This document shows positions 8,886-18,095 of a stretch of 64,000 bases of DNA, in pieces. A program made the translations under genes and the position numbers. The stretch covers positions 1 to 64,000 of the forward strand of contig JAEZCJ010000034.1 of NCBI GenBank assembly GCA_023433615.1, read 5' to 3'. Below the pieces are notes generated by a model. The model did no database searches. It was not told the origin of the DNA and was given only the letters and a program-made list of their open reading frames with translations. Position 1 is the first letter of the stretch; the number at the start of each line of letters is the position of its first letter. This DNA comes from Bacillota bacterium. GTDB lineage: Bacteria; Bacillota; Bacilli; Paenibacillales; Paenibacillaceae.

Positions 8886-8933
8886 TTTTCCTACATTATG
8901 AACGTACTCTTCCTCACGCGTAAATTTTACAAT
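8886..8933 (+). promoter_or_regulatory. Promoter P4 with shared 18-bp element
   Basis: TTTTCCTACATTATGAAC (8886-8903) lies exactly 24 bp before TACAAT (8928-8933), the arrangement seen at P1-P3. This is the most divergent of the four elements but keeps TTTC-M-T-A-C-A-T and the TG core. The predicted start near 8940 leaves a short leader with AAGGAG at 8950-8955. Confidence 0.65.
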
Positions 8934-8963
8934 GGTATAAACTCAAGGCAAGGAGAATGGATA

Positions 8964-11027
8964 ATGACAAACAAACTAATGAAAGTGGGTGTCGTAGGGG
9001 CAGGCAACATGGGCTCCGGCATCGCACAGAAACTTGCGCATGAGGGCTTGGAGGTCGTACTGGTCGATATTGCGAAGGACCAGGTAGCAAGAGGCGTATC
9101 GATCATAAGCAATACGCTCGACGAAGGGGTCAAACGCGGCATTTTCAGCGAGAAGGACGTGAAGGAAACGCTCGCGCGCATCCATGCGACATCCTCGTAT
9201 GAAGCACTTAAGGATGCTGATCTGGTTATAGAAGCCGTCTTCGAGAACCTGGAAGTGAAGGGCGACGTCTTCAAGAAATTGGATGAGGTTTGCGGCGAGA
9301 AGACGATACTCGCCACCAACACGTCCAGCTTATATGTGAAGGATCTCGCACAGTTTACGAATCGTCCGGATCGGGTAATAGGGATGCACTACTTCTACCA
9401 TCCAGCCAAGAATAGACTGGTAGAAATCATACCCCATGAAGGTACAAGCAAGGAAACGGTCGACAAGACGCTGTTAATCGGGAAGCTGCACAACAAGACG
9501 TGCATCGTGGTGAAGGATGCCCCCGGCTTCGCGGTCAATCGATACTTCGTATGCTTCCTCAACGAATCTGTCCATCTCTTGCAGGAAGGCGTAGCCAACA
9601 TTCCGACGATCGACGAGGCGGCCAAGCAAGGGTTCGATATCGGCATGGGACCGTTCGAGCTCATGAACGTCACCGGCGTTCCGATTGCCGAGCATTCCGC
9701 GACCTACATGGCCAAGGAGATCAGCGCGTTCTATGCGCCGGCTGATCTGCTTCGGGAGAAGGTTGCCGCAAGGGAGGACTGGGATCTCAGCGGTCGAGTC
9801 GATCCATCCAAGTTCGAGATGATCAACCGCAGAATATATGCGGCCGTATTCGGAGCGGCAGGCGCCCAGGTGGACGAAGGCGTGGCAAGCATCGAGGATA
9901 CGGATCGCGGGGCCAAGATCGGACTTCGCTGGAAGCTGGGGCCGTTCGAGCTCATGAACCAAGTAGGCGTCAAAGAAGCGTATGCGATGGTTCAAGAGCT
10001 GCATGCGACCCGTCCGGGATCTCATCTGCCCGAAGTTCTGAGGAAGCAGGCGGAGCTCGGCGAACCATTCGCGTTCCAGTACATCGACACGGAGATCAAG
10101 AACGGAATCGCATACATCACGATCAATCGTCCTGAAGCGATGAACGCCTTGAATCCGGTTGTCGTTGAGCAGTTGGAGCAGGCCTTCGACGAGGCGGAGC
10201 AGGACCCGCAGGTGAACGGAATCGCGATCCAAGGCGCCGGCAAGGCGTTCGTGGCCGGAGCCGATATCAAGCATTTCATCGAGTGTATCCAGAACGGGCG
10301 GTTGGATGAGAATATCGCGTTCACCCGCAGGGGCCATGCGCTTCTCCGTAAATTGGAGACCTCGCCCAAGCTGACGATTGCCGTGCTGGACGGCCTGTCG
10401 CTCGGCGGCGGCAGCGAACTGGCCTTGGCATGTCAAGCCATCGTCGCTACTGAGCAAGGCTCCATGGCCTTTCCGGAAAGCGGCTTAGGCATCTACCCTG
10501 GGCTGGGCGGCATGCTGCGCACCAATCATCAAGTCGGCAAGGAGCTGACCAAATATTATACCTTCACCGGCAAGAAGATCGATGCCAGAGAGGGCAAGGA
10601 TCTGGGCTTGATCACGGAGCTCGCGGAGATGGAACAGATCGAAGCGACGATCGAAGCGTTGGTCCAGCGAGGCAAGCATGATAAATATGCGAAGCGGGCC
10701 GTTCCGTCCGCGTACTCGGAATATGTAACAGCCTTCTCGGATGACAATGTCAAGCGCTTGCTGAATGGAGAATCCGTGCAGGGCGTAAGTCACGAGCTGG
10801 CGGCTCAATTGTCCAAAGTCATCTCGTACAAAGGCATTATCGCGCTCGAGACGATGAACGAGCTGATCGATAAGCAATCGGGCTTGAGCATTGACGAGGG
10901 CATTGAACTAGAGTTGGACGGATTGGCGGCGATCTTCACGACGAAGGATGCGCTGAGCGGATTGACGGCAGCCCTTACGGGCAAGCGCCCGACCTTCGAG
11001 ACCAAGATCGGAGGAAAGACGGCATAG
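8964..11027 (+). CDS. 3-hydroxyacyl-CoA dehydrogenase / enoyl-CoA hydratase fusion
   Basis: A 687-residue beta-oxidation fusion. The N-terminus has the NAD-binding GAGNMGSG (Gly12, 14, 17). The HAD catalytic-His region reads MHYFYHPAKNRLVEI. Two HAD C-terminal helical domains share the repeat GPFELMN. From about residue 375 a crotonase domain follows (TINRPEAMNALN, AGADIKHF, GLSLGGGSELALA). The domain order matches FadN (about 790 residues) but the protein is shorter. The ATG at 8964 is preferred because the predicted promoter lies downstream of an earlier in-frame ATG at 8898. It would hydrate an enoyl-CoA and oxidise the hydroxyacyl-CoA; the thiolase at 40742 would finish the cycle. Confidence 0.9.
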   Translation: MTNKLMKVGVVGAGNMGSGIAQKLAHEGLEVVLVDIAKDQVARGVSIISNTLDEGVKRGIFSEKDVKETLARIHATSSYEALKDADLVIEAVFENLEVKGDVFKKLDEVCGEKTILATNTSSLYVKDLAQFTNRPDRVIGMHYFYHPAKNRLVEIIPHEGTSKETVDKTLLIGKLHNKTCIVVKDAPGFAVNRYFVCFLNESVHLLQEGVANIPTIDEAAKQGFDIGMGPFELMNVTGVPIAEHSATYMAKEISAFYAPADLLREKVAAREDWDLSGRVDPSKFEMINRRIYAAVFGAAGAQVDEGVASIEDTDRGAKIGLRWKLGPFELMNQVGVKEAYAMVQELHATRPGSHLPEVLRKQAELGEPFAFQYIDTEIKNGIAYITINRPEAMNALNPVVVEQLEQAFDEAEQDPQVNGIAIQGAGKAFVAGADIKHFIECIQNGRLDENIAFTRRGHALLRKLETSPKLTIAVLDGLSLGGGSELALACQAIVATEQGSMAFPESGLGIYPGLGGMLRTNHQVGKELTKYYTFTGKKIDAREGKDLGLITELAEMEQIEATIEALVQRGKHDKYAKRAVPSAYSEYVTAFSDDNVKRLLNGESVQGVSHELAAQLSKVISYKGIIALETMNELIDKQSGLSIDEGIELELDGLAAIFTTKDALSGLTAALTGKRPTFETKIGGKTA

Positions 11028-11048
11028 TCGGGACTGCAGCATGCAGCG

Positions 11049-11082
11049 TGAAGGAGTGCCCTGGTCGATAAGGGCACCTTCA
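11049..11082 (+). terminator. Probable terminator
   Basis: An inverted repeat with a 2-nt bulge (TGAAGGAGTGCCCT at 11049-11062, AGGGCACCTTCA at 11071-11082) lies just after the dehydrogenase/hydratase stop. The T-tract is poor. Confidence 0.5.
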
Positions 11083-11100
11083 TGCATCATCGGCCGGATT

Positions 11101-11133
11101 CACGTTAACGTGGAAGCGCTGACAATTTAGAAT
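11101..11133 (+). promoter_or_regulatory. Candidate promoter of the transporter operon with 12-bp palindrome
   Basis: TTAACG (11105-11110), a 17-bp spacer and TAGAAT (11128-11133) form a plausible sigma-A promoter. The -35 is embedded in the perfect palindrome CACGTTAACGTG (11101-11112), a likely operator position. The shared 18-bp element is not present at the conserved spacing here. Confidence 0.5.
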
Positions 11134-11148
11134 AAGGAGCCCTGGATC

Positions 11149-12096
11149 ATGCTTACATTCATTGTGCGAAGGATACTGCAGACGATCATCATCCTGTTCA
11201 TCGTTAGCGTCATCGTATTCTTGATCATGCACCTGCTTCCGGGTGATCCCGTCGAAATCATGATGGGAGACTACGCATCGCAAGAGGAAATGGAGGAAAT
11301 GCGCGAAGAGCTCGGACTGAATAAACCGCTTCCGCTCCAGTACGTGCATTGGGTATCGAATGTGCTTCAAGGAGATCTAGGGCAATCGATCGCCTACAAT
11401 CAGAGCGTCAATGATCTTGTGAAACAGCGGCTGCCGATCTCCTTCCATATCGGATTCCTGTCATTCGCGCTTGCGATCATCATCGGAATCCCGGCTGGCA
11501 TTATCGCGGCAGTCAAGCGAGGCGGTTGGCTGGATTCCTTGATTACCGTTACCGCTAACCTGGGCATGGCAGTTCCGGTGTTCTGGCTGGGCATTCTCGG
11601 GGTGTACCTGTTCAGCTTGCAGCTGGGATGGCTGCCCGTGCAGGGGTATACGTCGCCAGGCGAAGATTTCTGGAGAAGCATGCATCAGAGCATTATGCCG
11701 GTCGTGCTGCTATCGCTTATCTCGCTTGCTTCTTTAACGAGGCAGACGCGTTCCTCGATGCTGGAAGTGATTCGGCAGGACTACATTCGCACCGCCCGGG
11801 CCAAAGGGTTGACGGAGAGCCGTGTCATCCTCAAACATGCCTTGCGGAATGCGCTGATCCCCGTCATTACGATTCTCGGCATGGGACTGGCGCACCTAGT
11901 CGGCGGTTCCGTGTTCATCGAACAGGTATTCAACATTCCGGGCATGGGTCGCTTAATGGTGCAATCCATCTTCGGCAAAGACTACATCGTCGTGCAGAGC
12001 GTAGTTCTCATCATTGCGTCTGTAGTCGCGCTAGGGAATTTGGCTGTTGATATTGCGTACGGATTCATCGATCCGAGAATCCGCTATAAGGGATGA
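11149..12096 (+). CDS. ABC transporter permease, DppB/OppB type
   Basis: A 315-residue inner-membrane permease of the peptide/opine family with about six transmembrane helices. The N-terminal RRILQTIIILFIVSVIVF helix, the GDPVEIMMG segment and the cytoplasmic EAA-like loop (ARAKGLTESRVILKHALRNA) are typical. The ATG at 11149 follows AAGGAG. It is the first gene of a long rightward operon, with only 14 bp to the second permease start. It should pair with the DppC-type permease and the fused ATPase; the substrate is set by the three lipoproteins. Confidence 0.92.
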   Translation: MLTFIVRRILQTIIILFIVSVIVFLIMHLLPGDPVEIMMGDYASQEEMEEMREELGLNKPLPLQYVHWVSNVLQGDLGQSIAYNQSVNDLVKQRLPISFHIGFLSFALAIIIGIPAGIIAAVKRGGWLDSLITVTANLGMAVPVFWLGILGVYLFSLQLGWLPVQGYTSPGEDFWRSMHQSIMPVVLLSLISLASLTRQTRSSMLEVIRQDYIRTARAKGLTESRVILKHALRNALIPVITILGMGLAHLVGGSVFIEQVFNIPGMGRLMVQSIFGKDYIVVQSVVLIIASVVALGNLAVDIAYGFIDPRIRYKG

Positions 12097-12110
12097 TGGG
12101 AGTGCGTGCC

Positions 12111-13007
12111 ATGAATACCGAAACCGCATCTGTAACTGCTTACAATGAGCTGCCGCCGCAAACGAGCAGCGTTCGTCGATTTATTCGCGTATTAACGGCT
12201 CGCAAGGTTGTCGTCATCGCCATCTTGATCCTGCTGGTGACTATACTGGCGGCTGTCTTCGCGCCATTGATCGCGCCATTCGATCCTTACAAGCAGAACC
12301 TGTCGCAGTCGTTGCATCAGCCGTCCTCGGAGCATCTGCTCGGCACGGACATGTTGGGCAGGGATGTGCTCAGCCGCATTATCTATGGGGCCAGAGTGTC
12401 TCTGGTCGTAGGATTGGTTGTCGTGATCATAGCCGGCGTGCTGGGGATGTCGATCGGACTCGTGTCCGGTTACTTCGGCGGAAAGCTCGATTCGATCCTG
12501 ATGCGCTTAATGGATGCCATGATTGCCATTCCCATGATCGTATTGGCGATGGCGATCGGAGCGGTGCTAGGCGGCGGGATCGTGAATGTCATCATCGCGC
12601 TCGGGCTGGCGATCGTCCCTGCTTATGCGAGACTGATGCGCGGGCAGGTACTGTCCGTGAAGCAATCGGATTACGTCATCGCCGGCATGCTCACGGGAAT
12701 CAGCAGCTTGAGGAACATGGTGGTGCATGTATTGCCGAACTGCATCTCGCCGCTGATCGTATTGATCACGATGAATCTGGGCATGGCCATTCTGGCCGAA
12801 GCCGGTCTTAGCTTCCTGGGGCTCGGCATCGTGCCTCCCGGCGCGTCGTGGGGCTCGATGGTGAACGACGGTTACAAGTATCTGCTTACGAACCCCGTGC
12901 TGTCCATGGCGCCGGGCGTAGCGATCATGATCGTGGTTCTGGCGTTCAACATCGTCGGCGACGCCCTGCGCGACGCACTGGATCCGAGGCTTCGCGGAAC
13001 GGAATAA
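12111..13007 (+). CDS. ABC transporter permease, DppC/OppC type
   Basis: A 298-residue permease with the N-terminal OppC helix (VVVIAILILLVTILAAVFAP), the periplasmic LLGTDMLGRDVLSRIIYGAR motif, and the EAA loop (ARLMRGQVLSVKQSDYVIAG). I start at the ATG at 12111, 8 nt after GGGAG. An in-frame ATG at 12093 overlaps the previous stop but lacks a spaced ribosome site. It forms the heterodimeric channel with the preceding gene. Confidence 0.9.
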   Translation: MNTETASVTAYNELPPQTSSVRRFIRVLTARKVVVIAILILLVTILAAVFAPLIAPFDPYKQNLSQSLHQPSSEHLLGTDMLGRDVLSRIIYGARVSLVVGLVVVIIAGVLGMSIGLVSGYFGGKLDSILMRLMDAMIAIPMIVLAMAIGAVLGGGIVNVIIALGLAIVPAYARLMRGQVLSVKQSDYVIAGMLTGISSLRNMVVHVLPNCISPLIVLITMNLGMAILAEAGLSFLGLGIVPPGASWGSMVNDGYKYLLTNPVLSMAPGVAIMIVVLAFNIVGDALRDALDPRLRGTE

Positions 13008-13066
13008 CCCGTCTGCCATCGCATGATCTGTACGATAACAATGCTTTCGGGAGGGTAACCCATATC

Positions 13067-15124
13067 ATGAACCATCTTCTTGAAGTCAAAGATTTGAAGA
13101 CTTACTTTTCCAGCGATGGTTCGACCATCAAGGCAGTTGACGGCGTCTCTTATCATATCGATGAAGGTGAAATCGTAGCTTTCGTAGGCGAAAGCGGTTC
13201 CGGCAAGTCGGTCACGCAATATTCCGGTCTGCAGCTGATCCCTACGCCTCCGGGCCGAATCGTAGGCGGAAGCGTCTTCTTCGAAGGGGAAGACCTGCTG
13301 CAGTACAAACCGAACAGCGAGAAGATGCGGGATGTACGCGGCGGGAAAATCGGCGTCGTCTTCCAAGAGCCAATGACTTCGCTGAATCCCGTCATTACGG
13401 TCGGAAAGCAGATCGCCGAGTCGGTCATGATTCATCTGAAGATGAACAAAGCAGACGCCAGAAAACGCGCCATCGAATTGATCACCATGGTTGGGATTCC
13501 CGACGCGGAGCACCGCGTCGATTACTACCCCCATCAATTCAGCGGCGGCATGCGGCAGCGCATCATGATCGCGATGGCCTTGTCCTGCAATCCGAAGCTG
13601 TTGATTGCCGATGAAGCCACTACGGCGCTCGATGTAACCACGCAGGCGCAATTGCTGGAGATGATGAAGAACGTCGTCAAGCAGACGAACACTTCGTTAA
13701 TCCTCGTTACGCATAATCTCGGGATCGTAGCCAGATACGCTGAGCGCATCTTCGTCATGTATGCCGGCGGAATCGTGGAATCGGGCCCGACCAAGGAAAT
13801 CTTCAAGAACCCGAAGCATCCCTATACGATCGGGCTCATGAAGGCCGTACCGCGCCTGGACGACCCGAAGGACCGGAAGCTGTTGTCCATTGAGGGCTCT
13901 CCGCCTAATCTGGCGAACAAATCGGAACATTGCGCATTCCTGCCGCGCTGCCAATTCGCGACGGATGTTTGCCGAAGCAAGCCCGCTCCTCCGCTCACGG
14001 CTGTAGGGGATGCGCATGAGGCTGCCTGTTATGAGAAGATCGAGAACTCGAGCACGCTCATCGGCAATGCCCAGATCGCGGCGGCCAAGAATGAAGTGTC
14101 CGTGTCTGCCGCCGGACTGGTCGAAGCGGAGAAGCCGCTGCTGCGCGAAGCGAAGGAAACGATCTTGGAAGTCAACAATCTGAAGATGTACTTTCCCGTC
14201 ACGAAGGGGCTGCTCAGCCGGAAGGTCGCCGATATCAAAGCGGTCGACGATGTAAGCTTCGATATCCGCAAGGGAGAGACGTTGGGGCTCGTCGGGGAGA
14301 GCGGCTGCGGCAAAACGACGGTAGCAAGAACCATCCTGCGAATGTATGAACCGACCGACGGACAGATCATGTTCCAAGGCCACGATATTACGCGCATGTC
14401 GCTTGCCAGAATGCGCCCGCTGCGGCGCGATATGCCGATGATTTTCCAGGACCCGTACAGCTCGCTGGATCCGAGGCAGTCGGTCGGGGACATTGTCGGC
14501 GAGCCGCTGAAGGTGCATAAGCTGGTCAAGTCGCAGCGCGAATATGAAGATCGATTGGTCGAGCTGTTCGAGATGGTCGGATTGAACGCAAGCATACGGA
14601 ATCGGATGCCGCATGAATTCAGCGGCGGGCAGCGTCAACGGATCGGGATCGCGCGCGCCTTGGCCAGCAATCCCTCCTTCGTCGTATGCGATGAAGCGAT
14701 TTCGGCGCTTGACGTATCGATTCAAGCCCAAATTATCAACTTGCTGGAAGACTTGCAGCGGCAGCTCGGATTAACGTATCTATTCATTGCGCATGATCTC
14801 TCGGTCGTCCGTCATATCAGCGACCGTGTCGCGGTCATGTATCTGGGCAAGATCGTCGAGATCGCGGATTGGAAGACGCTGTACGAGAATCCGCAGCATC
14901 CCTATACGCAGATGCTGCTGTCCGCGGTGCCGATTCCGGATCCGTTCATCGAAGAAGTACGGGAGCATATCGAGATTCGAGGCGAAGTTCCGAGTCTGCT
15001 CAATCGGCCGAAGGGCTGCAATTTCTCGAATCGCTGCCCGATGGCAACCCAGGAATGCAAGGAGATGGAACCGCCGCTGAAGTCGGTCGGCGCAGACCAC
15101 GGCGTGGCTTGTATCAAGGTGTGA
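13067..15124 (+). CDS. Fused double ABC ATPase (DppD-DppF type)
   Basis: A 685-residue fusion of the two ATPase subunits of an oligopeptide-type importer, as in GsiA. Domain 1 has Walker A GESGSGKS (41-48), signature FSGGMRQR and Walker B LLIADEATTALD. It ends with the Cys-bearing oligopeptide C-terminal motif CAFLPRCQFATDVC. Domain 2 has GESGCGKTT, FSGGQRQR, VVCDEAISALD and CNFSNRCPMATQEC. An Ala-rich linker of roughly 60 residues joins them. The ATG at 13067 has GGGAGGG upstream; the longer frame overlaps the permease. One fused ATPase plus two permeases makes a complete importer. Confidence 0.92.
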   Translation: MNHLLEVKDLKTYFSSDGSTIKAVDGVSYHIDEGEIVAFVGESGSGKSVTQYSGLQLIPTPPGRIVGGSVFFEGEDLLQYKPNSEKMRDVRGGKIGVVFQEPMTSLNPVITVGKQIAESVMIHLKMNKADARKRAIELITMVGIPDAEHRVDYYPHQFSGGMRQRIMIAMALSCNPKLLIADEATTALDVTTQAQLLEMMKNVVKQTNTSLILVTHNLGIVARYAERIFVMYAGGIVESGPTKEIFKNPKHPYTIGLMKAVPRLDDPKDRKLLSIEGSPPNLANKSEHCAFLPRCQFATDVCRSKPAPPLTAVGDAHEAACYEKIENSSTLIGNAQIAAAKNEVSVSAAGLVEAEKPLLREAKETILEVNNLKMYFPVTKGLLSRKVADIKAVDDVSFDIRKGETLGLVGESGCGKTTVARTILRMYEPTDGQIMFQGHDITRMSLARMRPLRRDMPMIFQDPYSSLDPRQSVGDIVGEPLKVHKLVKSQREYEDRLVELFEMVGLNASIRNRMPHEFSGGQRQRIGIARALASNPSFVVCDEAISALDVSIQAQIINLLEDLQRQLGLTYLFIAHDLSVVRHISDRVAVMYLGKIVEIADWKTLYENPQHPYTQMLLSAVPIPDPFIEEVREHIEIRGEVPSLLNRPKGCNFSNRCPMATQECKEMEPPLKSVGADHGVACIKV

Positions 15125-15147
15125 CATAGAAGAGGAGGAAGCAGTAG

Positions 15148-16692
15148 ATGGCTAACCAGAGGAACGTAACTTCAATAATACTGTTGATTGCCTGTAGTGT
15201 ACTGTTAATAGCGGGTTGCACGGAACGTTCCGGTTCCGGCGGGTCATTCTCGGTAGCGGTTTCCGATGATGCGGTCATCTTGGGCAATCCGCCGACCGTC
15301 ATGAATCAAGCCGATCCCGATCGAGCGGCTCCCGCGGTCGAAAGATTGTTCCGGAGAGACCGTCAAGGCGAGGCGGTGCCTTACTTGGCCGACAGCTATC
15401 AAGTATCCGACGATAAGCTGTCCATTACGATCGAGCTGAAGCAAGGGATCAAATTCCATGACGGCTCGGACTTCAACAGCGAGGTCGCGAAGTGGAATCT
15501 GGACCGTTACATCGCGACAGAGCGAGCGGAATTGGCGAAAGTGCAATCGGTGGTGACGACAGGCGATTATACCGTCGTACTCCGATTGAGCGAATACGAC
15601 GGTCTGCTCCTCCAATACTTGTCGGCCATTCCCGGCATGATGGTGTCGAAGCAATCGGTCGAGAAGAACGGGGACGAATGGGCGGAATCGAATCCTATAG
15701 GCACCGGCGCATACCGTTTCGTTAAATGGGACCGGGATCAGCGCATCGTCTACGAAGCATTCGACGAGTATTGGCAAGGCAAGCCGAAGCTGGATGAACT
15801 GGTCATCGAGGTCATCGCCGACCCGTTCGCGCAGAAAGCATCGCTCGAGACTGGCGAGGTAGACGCGATTATGAGCATCGGTCCGAAGGATGCGAACGAG
15901 CTGAAGCAAGCAGGCAAGGTTGAAGTGAACACGTCCGAATTGGCCGCATCCGCTCTCGGTCTGCTGCCTGATAGCGCGAATCCGGATTCCGTCTATGCGA
16001 ATCTGAAAGTTCGGCAGGCGGTCTGGCATGCCATCGATTTCGCGGCGATTGCCGATACGCTCGGCTTCGGCTATCACGAGCCGACATACCAGCTGGCGAC
16101 ACAAGGAAGCGGTGCCTATAATCCGGATGTCCAAGGCTACCCTTATGACCCGGCTGCGGCCAAGAAGCTGCTGAAGGAAGCCGGCTACGAGGCCGGATTC
16201 GCAACGAAGCTGTACGGGCAAAATTTGCCGGCCTACTCCGATATTCTGACGGCCGTGCAGGGCTATTTGAAGGAAGTCGGCATCGAAGCCAAGGTCGAGC
16301 TGGTCGATCAAGGCAAATATTTCGAGATGCTGACCGGCGGCCCCGAGAAGGGCGGCTGGAAGGACGGCATGACGATCGTTCCGTTCACGATCGTACCGAA
16401 TGAGCTGGGTGCCTATTCCCGGTTATTAGGCCCAGGGGTATCCGCGGCGAGGCTCCCTGTAGTGTACAACTCCGAAGAGCTGCAAGGCTTGATCGGCGAA
16501 GCAGCGAAGGAGGCGGACCCCGCCAAGAGGAACGATCTCATTCAACAGATGCAGGAGACAGCCACGGACGAGCATGCCACGCTGTTCTGGATCTACGCCG
16601 CGAAGACCATCTCGGCAAATCAGGCGAATGTGAAGGGCGCCAACTTCAGCACCCCGCAATGGACGCCTGAGCAAATCTCGTTGGAGGATTAA
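15148..16692 (+). CDS. ABC transporter substrate-binding lipoprotein, family 5 (SBP2)
   Basis: A 514-residue SBP_bac_5 lipoprotein with signal peptide and lipobox LIAGC (Cys24), anchored on the outer membrane face. The ATG at 15148 follows GAGGAGG, 23 bp after the ATPase stop, so it is the cognate binding protein of this importer. It has IKFHDGSDF, NPIGTGAYRFVKW and KLRQ-type family blocks and lacks the long Asn/Ser-rich linker of SBP1 and SBP3. The ligand is unknown; related proteins bind peptides, opines, nickel or glutathione. Confidence 0.9.
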   Translation: MANQRNVTSIILLIACSVLLIAGCTERSGSGGSFSVAVSDDAVILGNPPTVMNQADPDRAAPAVERLFRRDRQGEAVPYLADSYQVSDDKLSITIELKQGIKFHDGSDFNSEVAKWNLDRYIATERAELAKVQSVVTTGDYTVVLRLSEYDGLLLQYLSAIPGMMVSKQSVEKNGDEWAESNPIGTGAYRFVKWDRDQRIVYEAFDEYWQGKPKLDELVIEVIADPFAQKASLETGEVDAIMSIGPKDANELKQAGKVEVNTSELAASALGLLPDSANPDSVYANLKVRQAVWHAIDFAAIADTLGFGYHEPTYQLATQGSGAYNPDVQGYPYDPAAAKKLLKEAGYEAGFATKLYGQNLPAYSDILTAVQGYLKEVGIEAKVELVDQGKYFEMLTGGPEKGGWKDGMTIVPFTIVPNELGAYSRLLGPGVSAARLPVVYNSEELQGLIGEAAKEADPAKRNDLIQQMQETATDEHATLFWIYAAKTISANQANVKGANFSTPQWTPEQISLED

Positions 16693-18069
16693 ATGAACCT
16701 TATTTCCGAACGGATTGCGGACTTTATCGCGAAGACGAACTACGAGGATCTCCCACGAATGGCGATTGAAACCGCCAAGAAGAGTCTGCTGGATGCTATA
16801 GGGGTCACGCTCGCGGCAACGACGTTGGGCGACGGCTGCGGGCCGATGCTGAAGCTCGCGACAGCGAATGGAGGCATTCCTGCCAGCACAATTCTGGGAA
16901 TCGGCGCGAAGCGGCCTGCATCTATGGCCGCTTTCGCCAATGGGGCACTTGCACATGCGTTGGACTTCGAGGATACGCATGACCGTGCCTTCGTCCATTC
17001 CAATGCGGCATCAATCCCAGCCGCGCTCGCCGTTGCCGAAGCGTCGGAGCAGATCGACGGCAGGCAGCTCCTAACGGCGATCGCATTGGGAAGCGAGCTC
17101 GTATGCCGCTTAGGGCTGTCGATCAAGGACAATCTGCTCGAGGCCGGGTGGTATATGCCGCCGATATTCGGCGCCTTCGGCGCTGCGGCAGCGGCAGGCA
17201 AAATACTGGACTTAACGCCGAAGCAATTGTTGGACGCCTTCTCCTTAACGCTATGTCAGGCAACCTGCAGCGCGGAGCTTACGCAGAATCCGAAGTCGGT
17301 CATTCGATCGATTCGGGATGCGTTCGCCGCTCAAGCCGGCGTATTGTCGGCCCAACTGGCGAAGGATGGGGTCACCGGCTTCGAGCAGCCGTTCGAGGGC
17401 AAGCTTGGCTTCTTCCATGCTTATGCCGGCGGCAATTATGACGCGGATGCCATTGTTGCGGGCTTGGGCACCGAGTACGAGATGGCACGCGTGAGCTTCA
17501 AGGCTTGGCCGAGCTGCCGAGGCACGCATCCTTATATCGAAGGCGCACTTCAGATTCTGCAGGAGAACGGCCTTCGAGCCGAGGATATTACGAGTATCCG
17601 AACGGTGGTCAGCCCGGTTAATCGCATGCTGTGCGAGCCGCTCGAAGCCAAGCAGCGCCCCAGCTCGCCGATCAATGCGAAATTCAGCGTGCCGTATGCG
17701 ATGGCTGCAGCGATTCGCCATGGCACGGTCGGCCTGGAGCATTTTCAACCCGAAGCGCTAGCGGATCCGGAAGTATGCCGGATTGCGGCATTGGTCGACT
17801 ATGAGGTCGATACCACAATGGGACTGAAAGACACCTTGCGCGGTTACACGGAGATTCGCGCGAAGGATCAAGTGTTCAGCGCGGTCGTGGACGCCCCGTA
17901 CGGCGATCCGGCGAATCCGCTTAGCAAGGATGACCTGATAGCCAAGTTCAAGTCATGCGCCCGTCTCAGCGCAAGCCCGATGTCAGACGAACAGCTGAAT
18001 CGAATCGTGGACATGGTGTTCCATTTGGAAGATGTTCGTCATGTTGGAGCGTTAACGGCGTTGTTGTAA
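16693..18069 (+). CDS. MmgE/PrpD family protein
   Basis: A 458-residue protein of the 2-methylcitrate dehydratase / cis-aconitate decarboxylase family. It has the all-helical N-terminal domain (LDAIGVTLAATTLG, GALAHALDFEDTHD) and a smaller alpha/beta domain with FKAWPSCRGTHPYIEGAL. The ATG directly follows the SBP2 stop, with GGAGG inside the SBP2 end, implying translational coupling. Family members dehydrate or decarboxylate tricarboxylic or substituted dicarboxylic acids, and some are racemases. The role in this pathway is not known; acting on an intermediate released from the imported compound is a guess. Confidence 0.85.
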   Translation: MNLISERIADFIAKTNYEDLPRMAIETAKKSLLDAIGVTLAATTLGDGCGPMLKLATANGGIPASTILGIGAKRPASMAAFANGALAHALDFEDTHDRAFVHSNAASIPAALAVAEASEQIDGRQLLTAIALGSELVCRLGLSIKDNLLEAGWYMPPIFGAFGAAAAAGKILDLTPKQLLDAFSLTLCQATCSAELTQNPKSVIRSIRDAFAAQAGVLSAQLAKDGVTGFEQPFEGKLGFFHAYAGGNYDADAIVAGLGTEYEMARVSFKAWPSCRGTHPYIEGALQILQENGLRAEDITSIRTVVSPVNRMLCEPLEAKQRPSSPINAKFSVPYAMAAAIRHGTVGLEHFQPEALADPEVCRIAALVDYEVDTTMGLKDTLRGYTEIRAKDQVFSAVVDAPYGDPANPLSKDDLIAKFKSCARLSASPMSDEQLNRIVDMVFHLEDVRHVGALTALL

Positions 18070-18095
18070 GTAGACCAACAAGAGGAGTGATCAAG

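Noticed and set aside
11083..11100. Possible copy of the shared 18-bp element before the transporter operon (CTTCATGCATCATC)
   Set aside because: Similarity is partial and no -10 hexamer occurs 24 bp downstream.
13697..14731. Long open frame on the minus strand opposite the fused ATPase
   Set aside because: It is an antisense shadow of strongly conserved ATPase motifs; the product is Arg/His-rich with no recognisable domain.
15244..16311. Long minus-strand open frame opposite SBP2
   Set aside because: The plus strand carries a clear lipoprotein; the antisense product is composition-driven and lacks a ribosome site.
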